From assembly GCA_965203305.1 (NCBI GenBank), contig OZ241874.1:2976001-3040000 (forward strand): a stretch of 64,000 nt of DNA, given 5' to 3'. Both the position numbers and the translations under genes were made by a program. Origin of the DNA: Bin80 sp965203305 (GTDB lineage Bacteria > Bacteroidota > Rhodothermia > Rhodothermales > Bin80). The notes under the pieces were generated by a model. That model was given only the letters and a program-made list of their open reading frames with translations, ran no database searches and was not told where the DNA came from. Shown one piece after another: positions 1-10,444 of this stretch; within the stretch, counting starts at the first letter, position 1; the number at the start of each line of letters is the position of its first letter.

Positions 1-1317
1 CCCCTGCCGAATGGGAACCTGCTGGGACTCGTCTGGGACCGGCGGGATATGGATGAAATCACGGCCGCAGGGTATGATCCGGGAAATCTGACAGATGGCC
101 ATACCGAGATTTTCAGTGAGCGCGTGGTAGAGTTTACGCCTGTATTGCCGAATACCATAGAAGTGGTGTGGCAGTGGGATTCCTGGGACCATCTTGTTCA
201 GGACCATGATCCGCTACTGTCGGATACGTACGAAGACCAGATTTCGGATTATCCGGAACGGATTGATGTGAACACATCCACGGGGGGAGACTGGCTTCAT
301 TTCAACGCACTGGATTACAACGAGGAGCTGGATATCATTGCAATCAGCGCCTCGTATGTGAATGAAATCTGGGTCATTGACCATAGTACCTCCACCGAAG
401 AAGCCCAAGGAAATAACGGCGGAAATTTTGGGTTGGGTGGTCGGCTGTTATACCGCTGGGGGAACCCCCGAATGTATGATGCCGGGACAGAGAGTGATCA
501 GACCTTGCACTTTCTTCACTCTGTCACATGGGTTCCCGACGGGCTGCCTGGAGAAGGAAACCTGCTTGTGTTTGAGAATGGTGTGGGGCAGCCCGAAGGG
601 GAGTATTCTACGGTGCACGAGATGCAACTGCCGTACATGGAAGAGGTCTATGGAGATGCGATCTGGTTTGCACAGGATATAGACGGATCCTTTCAGGACC
701 CGGAATCTGTCTGGACTTTCTCCGCTCCCGGGAAATTTTACAGTGACTTTGTTTCAGGGCAGCAACGGCTTCCGAATGGAAACACACTGGTTGCCGAGGG
801 GATGACCGGACGCATCTTTGAGCTCGCATCCAGCTCCGATCAGCTGGTCTGGGAATATGTCAACCCTGTCATTCAAGCTGGACCTTTATCGCGGGGAGAT
901 CCGATCCCTCCGTTCGGCCCGCCCGGCTCGGTTCGACTTCAGAATACGATCTTCCGTGCCTTGCGCTACGGGCCTGACTTTGCGGGACTTTCCGACAAGG
1001 ATCTTACCCCAATTGGTCCAATTGAGCTCAATGTCATCGCCAGCAATCCTGATCCATCTTTCCAGATCGCCCTGATCTACCCGAACCCCTTCCAGAGGCA
1101 TGCAACCGTATCCATTCAGATTGATACGCCTCAGGATGTGGAACTGGCTTTGTTCAACATACTTGGGCAAAGGGTAGCCACGATGGCCGATGGATTTCAT
1201 GCTCCGGGGAGCTGGGACTATGTTCTTGATGCTGCCCATCTGCCACCGGGACTTTATGTATGCAGACTGGCCTCAGATGATGGCTTCTCCGTCACACGCT
1301 CCGTGATCCTGCAATAG
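1..1317 (+). CDS. Aryl-sulfate sulfotransferase-like secreted protein, 5' partial, T9SS cargo
   Basis: The frame is open from base 1, so the true start and signal peptide lie outside the window. The visible 438 residues carry the repeated LPNGN motif (LPNGNLLG at the left edge, LPNGNTLV further on), W-rich segments such as VWQWDSWDHL, and the blocks DWLHFNALDY, EIWVIDHS and LLYRWGNPR, which are typical of bacterial arylsulfotransferase (ASST) beta-propellers. That family moves sulfuryl groups between phenolic compounds. About 80 C-terminal residues, starting near YPNPFQR and ending in SVILQ, form a Por-secretion (T9SS) sorting domain, which indicates export across the outer membrane and surface attachment. 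It converges on the PorV/PorQ gene downstream. The enzymatic call is by family resemblance; the active-site histidines cannot be assigned because the N-terminus is missing. Confidence 0.75.
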   Translation, partial: PLPNGNLLGLVWDRRDMDEITAAGYDPGNLTDGHTEIFSERVVEFTPVLPNTIEVVWQWDSWDHLVQDHDPLLSDTYEDQISDYPERIDVNTSTGGDWLHFNALDYNEELDIIAISASYVNEIWVIDHSTSTEEAQGNNGGNFGLGGRLLYRWGNPRMYDAGTESDQTLHFLHSVTWVPDGLPGEGNLLVFENGVGQPEGEYSTVHEMQLPYMEEVYGDAIWFAQDIDGSFQDPESVWTFSAPGKFYSDFVSGQQRLPNGNTLVAEGMTGRIFELASSSDQLVWEYVNPVIQAGPLSRGDPIPPFGPPGSVRLQNTIFRALRYGPDFAGLSDKDLTPIGPIELNVIASNPDPSFQIALIYPNPFQRHATVSIQIDTPQDVELALFNILGQRVATMADGFHAPGSWDYVLDAAHLPPGLYVCRLASDDGFSVTRSVILQ

Positions 1318-1470
1318 CCCCTCCTTCCTTCTCCCCTGAACTTCTGTCTCTGAAACTACCTCTCCACGAGACACCCTTTCACATGGTCTCCAGTAACGAA
1401 CACAAAGAAGGGGACATCTCCTTTCGGAAATGCCCCCGTCGTATGGATGGTACCATAACCGTCCTTACAC

Positions 1471-2568
1471 TTACAACTGTGCAGAGACGGTGATAAACTG
1501 AATGTTACTGAAGTAATCCGTTGGAACCATGGAGTAGTCCAGAGAAAGTTCCGTGCCGGCGAAGTCCAGTTTCAATCCTCCCCCAAATGAGTACCCCTTA
1601 TAAAAGGTTACGTTATTCTCCTGACTATACTCGTACCCTCCCCGTATGTAGAGCAGATTTCCGTAGCCGAGCTCTATGGCTCCGCTGAACTCGTCATCCT
1701 CAAAGCTGTTGGAGCGAAAGTTGCCAAGCAGGGTGACGGAGGCACTTGACGTTACATTGCGCTGGTAAGCAAATCCAAAATTCAGAAGTGTCGGATACTG
1801 CACTCCTTCGGATTCCAGCTGAACCGTATTGACACTGGCATCATCCTGCTGGTCTGGCAGCCGCACTCGGCGCCCCAGACCTGTACCAGCATACTGGAGC
1901 TCATTTCCGATATTTTTCAGAGCAACCCCCAGACGAAGACCTGTCTCCCCAACCACATACGTCATACCGGCATCAAAGACAATGCCGGTGGCATTCAAAT
2001 CATCAATGGCGTGATTGAGTACTTTGATCGTCGCCCCGGCGGCAATGCGATCCGTAAGCGTTCGTGCAAAGGAAAGTCCTACATTAATGAATGACACACG
2101 GAACGTAGCATCGTCGGACTTTTCAGGATTCACCTCCGTCTGCCGATACAATGTCCCCATATCCCATGCTGCAATCGTCAGAGCCAAGTTATTGTCTCCA
2201 AAGCGTTGCCCCAGCCCGAAGTAGTTGACTCCGATATCGGCAACATACTGAAGTCGACTGAACAGCGCAGAGGTACTCCGATTGTTGGTCAATCCGGCCG
2301 GGTTGGCATACAAGGCTTCCAGTCCGTTCATATCTGCAAGTACACTTGTTGTAGCTCCTCCAAGTGCACTATAGCGTGCAGTCAAAGGAACCAGCAACTC
2401 TGCAGCTCCATTGGTACCTGCCCGGTTTGTGTTTGGCTTGTCAATCCCGCCACCCAGATCGCCGGCACCCTGCTGGGCAAATGTACTGCCCGGAATCACA
2501 AGGAGAAGACCCAGCACGGCCAAGAGTCCGGCACTCATCAGTTGAAGAAAATGTTTGCAAGTTTTCAT
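1471..2568 (-). CDS. PorV/PorQ-family outer-membrane protein
   Basis: This 365-aa protein starts with a signal peptide (MKTCKHFLQ, hydrophobic stretch, TFAQQ) and continues as an outer-membrane beta-barrel of the FadL-like PorV/PorQ family. The family marker is seen around residues 60-100: PLTARYSALGGA, then GLEALYANPAGL. In known T9SS organisms PorV shuttles cargo from the translocon to the attachment complex, and PorQ-like paralogues have related jobs. It lies 85 nt downstream of the 1157-aa secreted protein, with a strong hairpin between them, and three genes in this corner carry or resemble T9SS cargo. Which paralogue (PorV itself or a divergent PorQ) cannot be decided by eye. An AGAGA-type weak ribosome site precedes the ATG. 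Confidence 0.8.
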   Translation of the reverse strand: MKTCKHFLQLMSAGLLAVLGLLLVIPGSTFAQQGAGDLGGGIDKPNTNRAGTNGAAELLVPLTARYSALGGATTSVLADMNGLEALYANPAGLTNNRSTSALFSRLQYVADIGVNYFGLGQRFGDNNLALTIAAWDMGTLYRQTEVNPEKSDDATFRVSFINVGLSFARTLTDRIAAGATIKVLNHAIDDLNATGIVFDAGMTYVVGETGLRLGVALKNIGNELQYAGTGLGRRVRLPDQQDDASVNTVQLESEGVQYPTLLNFGFAYQRNVTSSASVTLLGNFRSNSFEDDEFSGAIELGYGNLLYIRGGYEYSQENNVTFYKGYSFGGGLKLDFAGTELSLDYSMVPTDYFSNIQFITVSAQL

Positions 2569-2609
2569 GTCTCTGGTATTTTACTATCCTGTGGATATGG
2601 GGAGCAGTG

Positions 2610-2640
2610 GCAGGCAGGCAAATCATCTTTGCCTGCCTGC
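2610..2640 (-). terminator. Strong GC hairpin between the 1157-aa gene and the PorV/PorQ gene
   Basis: A perfect 13-bp stem (GCAGGCAGGCAAA paired with TTTGCCTGCCTGC) encloses a 5-nt loop, TCATC. It sits in the 85-nt gap between the stop of the upstream gene and the start of the PorV/PorQ gene. No T-tract follows on the minus strand, so it may be a rho-independent-like stop, an attenuator or an mRNA-stabilising structure rather than a classical terminator. Confidence 0.55.
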
Positions 2641-2653
2641 GGAATCTATCCCC

Positions 2654-5600
2654 CTAGTACACGTTCAGCTGGACGCGTTTTTTCACTACGGCAAATTTGA
2701 TCGTATGAGATCCTACATCTGGCACTTCAACGTTAATCAGGTACAGACCACTCGCTATGGGCAGATTCTGATCTGTCGTTAAATTCCAGGAAATCGTAGC
2801 AACCCCTGGTGACTGCTTGTTGATCGTCTTGACGAGGGTACCATTCAACGTAAACACGCGAATGGTAGCTACATCGGGCAGATTCGTGAAGCGCACCTCG
2901 TCTGTCAGCTGGCTTACCTCGTACGAGGATGCCCCCTTGTAAGGGTTCGGAACAATCCCAATATCTTCCAGACGCTCTTTCTTGGCAGCATCACTGTACT
3001 CACCTGGTGCATACCCCTCCGTGGAGAAACTGAAGACAGCTCCGGGCTGGTTCGGCTTGCTGGTCACAATCCGGAACACGGTCCCGATCTCGGGAAGATC
3101 AGGATCATAGGGAGGTGCCTCGCCAATATTCCATCCGACGAGAACGATCCGTGCCAAAACTTCAGATGCGGTCCCCTCGCCTGAGAAAAAGAGATCCCGG
3201 CCACGCTGTCCAGGGGTGGTGTCGCTTGGTCTGTATACGTATACCCAGTCTGTATACGGATCATTGGCCGCGCCAGAAGCAGGATGGTCTGCCCCGATAT
3301 CAAATACACCATCAACGGTTCCACCTCCACACAGGGCTGTATCGCAAATGACGGCAACCAAGCGCACATCATCGCTGGTGTCATCGGGAGTGGAAATGCC
3401 AGTATCCCAAGTTTCGAATGGAACCTCTATGAAGTCTGCATCATCTCCCCGAAATCTACGATACCCTATACAGTCCTCCAGAGAAATATTCCCGTCAATC
3501 TGGTCAACGCAACGCTGCGTAAAGCGTATCTCATAGTCCCTGATTCCTATTCGGGGGAAATTATCACCGTCACGGGTAGTTCTGGCTATAAAAGATGAGT
3601 ACGGCTGGGTCGCACCTCCTCCATGGATCATCCAGATGGCCCTGTTGGTCTGCTGAACTGCACGATCCAGTCCAACTCCTCTCGCATTCGGGAAAGAGTC
3701 GTTGTTCCATGTGATCGCTGCATAGGCCGGGGGATCCACAGCCCCCTGTGCGTTGGCCGTCACCTGAAAATCCTTGAACCCGACATCGGGACCGCGAACG
3801 GTAAACAGCAACCCGTCAAGCACCATGACATTGTTGCGTTGCGGAGCAGCATAGTCAATGGAGGAACCGTCAAAGATGGTGGTCCCGTCTCGCTTGATAT
3901 CGTAGGTAATGACCGTTTCGTCTTCTTGAGATTCCGCAAATTTTTGCTGTGAAACAAACTTGCTGAGGGCATCAACCTCTTCTTCTTCCCGGATCGCACT
4001 CACATTTGCTCTCTTTCCTGAAGGAATCGTTCTCTCATAGAACTCAACCGTATAAGTCGCCTCCTTAATTGCACCAGGATTCACCACATCAGCATGTACG
4101 AACCCGTCTCCAATCCCTTTCAAGTCAGCTACAAAATCAGATGTTCCTCCTCTGGTTGCAAACGCAGCTATAGCAGCCTCTGGAATCTCCCTCGTAGACT
4201 TGGTTGGCGTGACCTCCACGCGCGTGATGGGACCTCGAGTAATCTTGCGACCCGGGTTATCATAGTTTTGCGCGTATGCCTGAACTCCATAATAATACGT
4301 CGTGTAATTCGTTAACCCGGATGCAACATGATAATTTTGAACCCCCCGATCAGTACCATTGGCAACAATCACCTGCGGCTCCTGAATTAGCCCGTCTACA
4401 ATGAGCTGTCCCCCGTCAATCACGCGTGTGACACCATTTATAACATCGTAGACCGCCACAGTCGTCCCTACCTGGTCAAGGGCATTGTCATACTGAATTA
4501 CCTCGTATCCCTCAAATTCTACAGTATTATTGTCTTCCGGAGCGAATGGATCCTCTACCTCGTAGGATTCAAGAAAGTTGTTTGACTGCGGGGAGTTCGT
4601 CCATTCCAGGATTGCACCTCCATCGCCCGGAGTCACGGTAACCCTTGGAGCAGCAGGTGGAGAAGGCAGGGAGAAATCAATATCGTAGGCAGCCTGTGCA
4701 AGAGTACTTGCACCTTTCAATTTTTGAACCGAGTCGAAATTATCAGCCCCCTGCGCCCAAATCAATCCGTAGACAATCTGCTGAAAATCCCCCGGATTAA
4801 TGGTAAAGGGCCCAGTTCCCATCACAAAACGCCGGTCAGCAGCCTCAATATTCGTTCCTGCATCGTCCGCATTACACTCCGACCAGTAAGCACAGTTATC
4901 ATCGGAGGCACCGGGGTCACCTGGAAACATGTACGCAGTACAATCCTCCGAAAAATCCCGGCCATTCCCCCCCTCCGTAATACATTTGCCATCTTTCCAC
5001 CGCCCGCGCATATAGTTGTAGTGGTCCAGGGCAGTAGAAGGATCCTCCGTAACACCACCACCATTATTGTAGTAGGTGAACGAGGTCATTTTCAGATTGA
5101 CAAAATCAGAAACCCACTTCCCATCCACCTTTGCAGAATCCCCGGGGGACGGGACGATTGGACCCTGAAAGAAATCATATCCGGCAGCAGGAGCAGGAGA
5201 CCCGTATCCGTCCGATCCCTCATCCTCATTATCGGAATTCCATACAAACCCCACACCAAGCGTTGTATCGGAACCAACCCAGTCATCCTGGTAATTTCCA
5301 AGATCAGGATCAGAGAAAACTGCCATGTGAACGTCGGTAAACGGCTGGTTTCCCTTGTAATAGACATTATATCTGTAAAAGGTGGTGTTCCCGATGTCCC
5401 CGGCAGTTCGGAATGCAAATGCGGTAACATGCACCTCAACCCCGATGGGTGGAGAGGCAGCCCCCTCATGCTCATTGCCGCGGTCATTCATGACCCACCA
5501 GATAGACTGATCTCCCAATATGGCAGGCCGTTCTCCACCCGCCAGATCAATCTTGCGATTGACCCGCTGTGCAAGAGGCTGGTTCAAAACAGAAACTGTC

Positions 5601-6127
5601 TCGCCCGTCTCATCTACTTCTCCATCCCCGTCGTCATCAATCCCGTTTGAGGGAGCAGCATAGGTTGGAGCCCCCAGCCCCGTCGGCCAATCGCGAAGGT
5701 CTGGGGTAGTCACACCGGTTGCTTCAAAGTCCTGAATGTCATCAACACTGACCTTGTACAGTCGGTCAAACGCGGAACAGTCAGCCGGAGGAGCTCCACT
5801 TTCATCCAGTGGACCAGCCCAGAACTGATAATTGTTGTACCGAGCCGCAGCCACCCGTAACTGCCCTCCTACATTCCCGCCAATCCATATGCCACCTGTG
5901 AAGATAGCCTGGGCCCCACCACCTTTGGGAACATTGTATACATGAGGACTTCCTCGCCAGAACAAGTTCCCGTTGTTCAGGATTCTGGCTCTGACATTGT
6001 TTATGTCCAGGTAGGCCTCGCCAAGTGCAGGCCGGCATGTTCCGACCTGGGCTTGCGCTTCAAAGACTGTGCTGATTCCAATTGAAATCAGAAGAGTCAG
6101 CGCGAGTAAATAATTACGTATGCTCAT
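2654..6127 (-). CDS. Large secreted protein with fibronectin-like region and C-terminal sorting domain
   Basis: This 1157-aa protein has a clear signal peptide (MSIRNYLLAL...FEAQAQ). The N-terminal third is rich in aromatic/Gly patches (GGIWIGGN, QSIWWVMNDRG) and contains an acidic Ca-binding-like stretch GIDDDGDGEVDE near residue 165. A fibronectin-III-like segment lies near residues 495-590 (PRVTVTPGDGGAILEW). The last ~85 residues (GIVPNPYKG, then TIRVFTLNGTLVKTI and ASGLYLINV) match the layout of a T9SS type-A-like C-terminal domain, so surface delivery by the Por system is inferred. It lies downstream of the TonB receptor with a 69-nt gap and upstream of the PorV/PorQ gene, which suggests a surface-assembly operon. 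I recognise no catalytic domain. There is no Shine-Dalgarno before the ATG, which is common in Bacteroidota. Confidence 0.75.
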   Translation of the reverse strand: MSIRNYLLALTLLISIGISTVFEAQAQVGTCRPALGEAYLDINNVRARILNNGNLFWRGSPHVYNVPKGGGAQAIFTGGIWIGGNVGGQLRVAAARYNNYQFWAGPLDESGAPPADCSAFDRLYKVSVDDIQDFEATGVTTPDLRDWPTGLGAPTYAAPSNGIDDDGDGEVDETGETVSVLNQPLAQRVNRKIDLAGGERPAILGDQSIWWVMNDRGNEHEGAASPPIGVEVHVTAFAFRTAGDIGNTTFYRYNVYYKGNQPFTDVHMAVFSDPDLGNYQDDWVGSDTTLGVGFVWNSDNEDEGSDGYGSPAPAAGYDFFQGPIVPSPGDSAKVDGKWVSDFVNLKMTSFTYYNNGGGVTEDPSTALDHYNYMRGRWKDGKCITEGGNGRDFSEDCTAYMFPGDPGASDDNCAYWSECNADDAGTNIEAADRRFVMGTGPFTINPGDFQQIVYGLIWAQGADNFDSVQKLKGASTLAQAAYDIDFSLPSPPAAPRVTVTPGDGGAILEWTNSPQSNNFLESYEVEDPFAPEDNNTVEFEGYEVIQYDNALDQVGTTVAVYDVINGVTRVIDGGQLIVDGLIQEPQVIVANGTDRGVQNYHVASGLTNYTTYYYGVQAYAQNYDNPGRKITRGPITRVEVTPTKSTREIPEAAIAAFATRGGTSDFVADLKGIGDGFVHADVVNPGAIKEATYTVEFYERTIPSGKRANVSAIREEEEVDALSKFVSQQKFAESQEDETVITYDIKRDGTTIFDGSSIDYAAPQRNNVMVLDGLLFTVRGPDVGFKDFQVTANAQGAVDPPAYAAITWNNDSFPNARGVGLDRAVQQTNRAIWMIHGGGATQPYSSFIARTTRDGDNFPRIGIRDYEIRFTQRCVDQIDGNISLEDCIGYRRFRGDDADFIEVPFETWDTGISTPDDTSDDVRLVAVICDTALCGGGTVDGVFDIGADHPASGAANDPYTDWVYVYRPSDTTPGQRGRDLFFSGEGTASEVLARIVLVGWNIGEAPPYDPDLPEIGTVFRIVTSKPNQPGAVFSFSTEGYAPGEYSDAAKKERLEDIGIVPNPYKGASSYEVSQLTDEVRFTNLPDVATIRVFTLNGTLVKTINKQSPGVATISWNLTTDQNLPIASGLYLINVEVPDVGSHTIKFAVVKKRVQLNVY

Positions 6128-6196
6128 TTTGTCGTCTTATTGAATAAAGATAGCAACTTGGCCCGGTAACAGGGCATTGATCTTCCTCGTTTCGAT

Positions 6197-9100
6197 TCAG
6201 AAATCAAAGCGAACTCCCAATCGGGTAAGCCGTGGCAACCCAAAATTCCCCAAGCTACGATTTCTGAACCTGTAGAGTGTTTCTGCTGCAGGCTGCGCAG
6301 ACTCCAGAAACTGAGTTCCACCAGCGGTTGACAGAAATCCGTCGTCATCCGGCAAACCGGAATACCTGTATACACCCTGAACATTGACCGTATTCAGAAC
6401 ATTCTGCATCCACAGAAAAGCAGTCACTGTCCCCTTGGCACCAACTTGGAAACGCCGCTGAATCCGGAGATCAAGTCGATTTGTCCAGGGCAGGCGATCC
6501 TCGTTGATACCGCCTCTTGGAACAGGGGCACGAGCGGCATTCACTGGTAGAGGATCCCGTGCTCCCGTATAGGGGAATCCACTTCCTGCCGTAAAGAGCA
6601 CATTAAACCCAAAGTTCTGCAACAGTTTTGTCCCTACTAATGTGGGGCCCTCTCCCTCGCCCAAACTGTAATCAAGCGTTACGTTCACCTTGTGTCGCTG
6701 ATCAAAACTGAGCGGGCTGATGAAATTCGGAGGCGTTTCATCAATCCAGACGATAACACTTGTGGTCGTGGAGCCAGATCCGGTCCCCTGCGCGAAGGAA
6801 AGGGTATAGTTCGCTCGCATGGCCACATTTCGGGTTCTGCGGAGATCGTAGTCAAACTCAAGTCCCTTAACGGTACCAAAATCAACATTTTCGTAGCGCG
6901 AGTAAGAGGATGGACTTGCCCCTCGGATATCCCGAAGCTGAATCAGATTTTCGATCTGGTGGAAGAAACCACTGAGTGTGAGTGCCTGGCGTGCTCCCAG
7001 TCTCTGACGAAAGCCCAACTCATACTTGGTCGTATTCTCTGGAAGCAGGGAATTGCTGTTCCGGCAGGTAGTGGCAGATATACAACTTATCAAAGCGGCA
7101 CCCACCTCCGATGGGCGCTTGGACACAACCCCGTAGCTGGCAAAAAACAGGGCACGATCCGTGATGGGGAAACTGATACCAATTCTGGGCATGACAGTCA
7201 CTTGAGGCTTGTAATCTTCAAACATATCCTCCGTAGGAACTGCACCTTTACGCTTTACGAGACCATTCAGCAGAATATCGCCTGCCCCTGCAGGATTGCC
7301 ATTTGTATCATAGAAAAATCCACTCAGATCCCGATATCCAACCACATCGTTCCCACTGAAGTACACCGCGTAATCTCCACCAATTCCTCTGGGCAAACCG
7401 ATCCCAAGATCACGGGCACGTTCAATCGGACGACGGGCGTACTTGTCCTTGAACACTGGACGGTTATTATCCCAGACATCTACGCGAAGCCCCACATTCA
7501 GAACAATATCCCGAAATTCAATCTTGTTTTGAACAAAAGCTCCATAATAGATAGGCTTGTGGGGGGCTTCAAAATAATGCTCCTCGGGCTTGTTCTTGTC
7601 ATTGTCCTGATACCCTGAAAAGTTTTCGGAATCGTGCTGCTTGTCTCCCAGCAGGTTATACCCTACGCCACCCATAACTTCACCGAGAAGGTGAAGAGGA
7701 ACATCAGCAAATGATGTATAGCCGGCTGAATTTACGCTGGTATCCCCTGCATCAATATTTTCTGGATCTCCATCTGCAAAAATTCTGGCAGCCTTCTCCG
7801 CATCAAACCACCACCAGCGCCGAACGCTGGTCTCATACTCTGCGCCAAATTCCAGTTGATTCAGGCCAAGTTGCGTGGTGGCCGATGCAGCAATCCTGTA
7901 TGTATGACCATGTCTTTTTCTGTACACATTCCGTCCCCCTCCTACCACACCAACGAGACCGGATGTCGTCTCAGATGATATCCGAAGTCCATCTTCGTAT
8001 CTCCGGGTGAATGTCGGCACCTGCACGGTGACTGTATCTGTTCCGCTTATCCTTTTTTCTTCCGTATACCTCAGATTTTTGTATCCGGCAATCGTTGCAT
8101 GAACAGGATGATCAATGTCTGCATAGGACCAGAGTGCACTGAGATTGCCTGTTGATGGACGGGGAAAACGAGGATCATATGTCTCGTCAAAGTACCCCCT
8201 CCAGCTTGCCTGGATTTCATAAAAAGTTGAACTTGACAGGTACTGCGTCCAGTTGGCGAAAGCAGAATACCGGTGATCATCATAGGCTCCTACTGATTGC
8301 GGAGAAAAAATTTCTCTGAATGTGACAACATTGCTGTATCCCAAGGATGCAAAAGCGTTAGAAGTAAACGAGTTCCATGCCCTGTCACCTGTGAAATTTC
8401 GGTATGTACCACCAATCCGAATCCGCGCATTTGAGAAAAGATTCCATGTCAGATTTCCATTGTAATTCTGGTTAAAGTTGGACCGCATACGCTTTTTGTA
8501 ACTCTCTCCAAAATCGGAATCCGTCAACTGCTCCGCACGCGAAACAGGATTCAGATCAACTTTGCTCCCGTCAGCAACCGGAATCAATGTACCATCACTG
8601 AAGGACAGCCCTCCTCCGCTCAGATCGGGAGTTCCATCATCATTAACCGTGAGCTTTGCTCCATTTGCAAGTCCGATAGGCAGGCTCACAACCGACTCGT
8701 TTCCATCAGAATCTGTGACCCTGAACCCCAGTGGAGCAGCCCACAAGTCTTCCAGTTGCGCGTCTGATAGCTGAGATGTCAAAGTATTTCTTGGATCCCG
8801 GTCTGCATTCAGATCAACTTCCGCAGCCACAAAGAAACTGAGCTTGTCGCCTATAACAGGGCCCCCAAGAGTTGCAGAGACCAGGTTGTAGCCGAATTTG
8901 TCCAACTGGGTAGACGACAGAGCTTCAATAGAGCCGAAGAAATTTTGAGAACCTGACTTGGTGGTAATGTTAATGATTCCGCTCATTGCATCCCCATACC
9001 GGGCATTAATGCTTCCGATCAGCATTTCCTGCTGCTGGATCGCCCCTTGAGGAACTCCATAGCCGCTCTTAACGCCATCAACATAATAGGTCACTTCGCC

Positions 9101-9615
9101 GCCACGCCCTCCCCGAATGTTCAAGGTACTGGATCCTTCCTTGCTCACAACACCTGCCTGAATCTTGGCTACCTCCGCGGTGCCTCGAACCGGCAGAGAG
9201 ACGATTTGCTCTGCATCCACAATCTTTGGAACACCCACCGCATCTTTCTGAATCAGGGGACGCTCGTATTCAATGACCAGCTCTTCAAGTTCAACACCGG
9301 GCTGAAGCTCGAAATTCAGCTCCCGCGTATATCCGGCATTGACCTCAACTCCCAGTGCTGTCTGGGTTTGAAAGCCTACAAACTGCGCCTGAATTGTGTA
9401 GGTGCCAACCGGGACACCAATAATGAAATAATTACCATCAACATCCGTAGCCGAGCCAATAGTGGTTCCGACAACAATCACGGATGCCCCGGCAGCGTCT
9501 CTCCGGTAGACGCGTCAGTGACCTGCCCGGCAATCTTGCCTGTAGTCTGAGCATGTACCACAACAGGCAGAACCAGGAAGGTTATTAGCGAAAGTAAACT
9601 CCATTTACGTAACAT
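6197..9615 (-). CDS. TonB-dependent receptor with CarboxypepD-like N-domain; one-base frameshift near residue 43
   Basis: From a GTG at 9481 the frame encodes a plug plus barrel but lacks a signal peptide. The missing start is in another frame: an ATG at 9615 opens MLRKWSLLSL...VVHAQ, a signal peptide, followed by GKIAGQVTDASTGETLPG. The two frames join if one G is restored in the GGGG run (minus strand) at 9487-9490, giving LPGASVIVVGTT, the standard carboxypeptidase-regulatory motif. The restored protein would have 1139 aa: beta-sandwich N-domain, plug (SSTLNIRGGRG, YYVDGVKSG) and a 22-strand-type barrel ending in GVRFDF. Role: outer-membrane uptake or T9SS-linked transport of an unknown ligand. 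The break is either a recent inactivating deletion, a phase switch or a sequencing error. The rest of the reading frame is undamaged, which argues against old decay. Confidence 0.8.
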
Positions 9616-10344
9616 GATAGGACCTCTGCTGTTAGATTCTTTTAAGGTTTATGCACCACGCCTGGTGCAATGGCGCAACGATCAGCTTCTGCACAGTGAG
9701 CGGACAGAACAATGCGTATCCGCCTTGAAAAATCCAGCTAAGAAAAAACTGATATCTACTAACACAATTACTCGTCTTGAAATGCGGAAGCCGGGAAAAC
9801 ATGCCAACAATCCGAGTTTCTGCCAGAAGAATGATCGCCAGACTTGACCAGCAAAAACAGGGAAACTCGCTACTCAAGGCTCAAGATAACCCATGCATAA
9901 TACTCACAGGAATGGCTTGAACCACGGTCAAGCTGTCATACTTGGGCAAAAAGATAAGGAGAGTTGTAGCTATCGTCTAATAGGCTTCCAGTCTTGTTGA
10001 ATGATGAAATATACGAAAAATAATCAAACTAAACTTGATCTTGCATTTGCGGCACATAAAAAATCATCCTTCCATCCGTGATTCTGTATAAACTTGGCAG
10101 ACAGAAGAGTTAGTTCTCAAGCCGCATGAATCCATTGCTTTTTCCATGCTTACCGCAGATGCACAAATATACAATTTTTTGATTAATTGACCGCGCATAG
10201 ACCTCAGGAATTGACGAAAATCACACACATTTTTTCGCAGGTTCTACTCTCCAGAGATTTCCCTGTAAACATGCGGGGGATCGCTGGCTTGCGACGGATT
10301 CAACCCGCCATAAAACACGGTGATCCCCTCTGTGGTTTCATTTG
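9616..10344. other. Intergenic region upstream of the TonB receptor
   Basis: About 730 bp with no coding region I can support. It should contain the promoter of the minus-strand receptor. A small inverted repeat (TGCACCA, 4-nt loop, TGGTGCA) lies at 9652-9669, about 40 nt upstream of the receptor start, and could be an operator or 5' UTR hairpin. The middle is AT-rich. Near 10271-10335 a GGGGATC/GATCCCC pair is separated by about 45 nt. Confidence 0.4.
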
Positions 10345-10441
10345 AAGCTCTTGCAAAAATATATTCATGCCTGTGATCTGATGTGCCGTAAGCATTCCCA
10401 GAGCAATGTTTCTTCGTTATCCGTGATTTTTACAAGAGGCT
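10345..10441. repeat. MITE-like short repeat, copy A
   Basis: A ~97-bp unit with imperfect terminal inverted repeats: AAGCTCTTGCAAAAAT on the left and, inverted on the right, AGCCTCTTGTAAAAAT. Its interior (GATCTGATGTGCC, AAGCATTCCCAGAG, TTTCTTCG) aligns with copies at 15.85 and 39.48 kb. It abuts the ysxC stop codon, so its folded transcript could also serve as a 3' end structure. Confidence 0.65.
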
Positions 10442-10444
10442 CAC

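Noticed and set aside
9652..9669. Small hairpin as an attenuator of the TonB receptor.
   Set aside because: Seven base pairs with no alternative structure or leader peptide; too weak to claim regulation.
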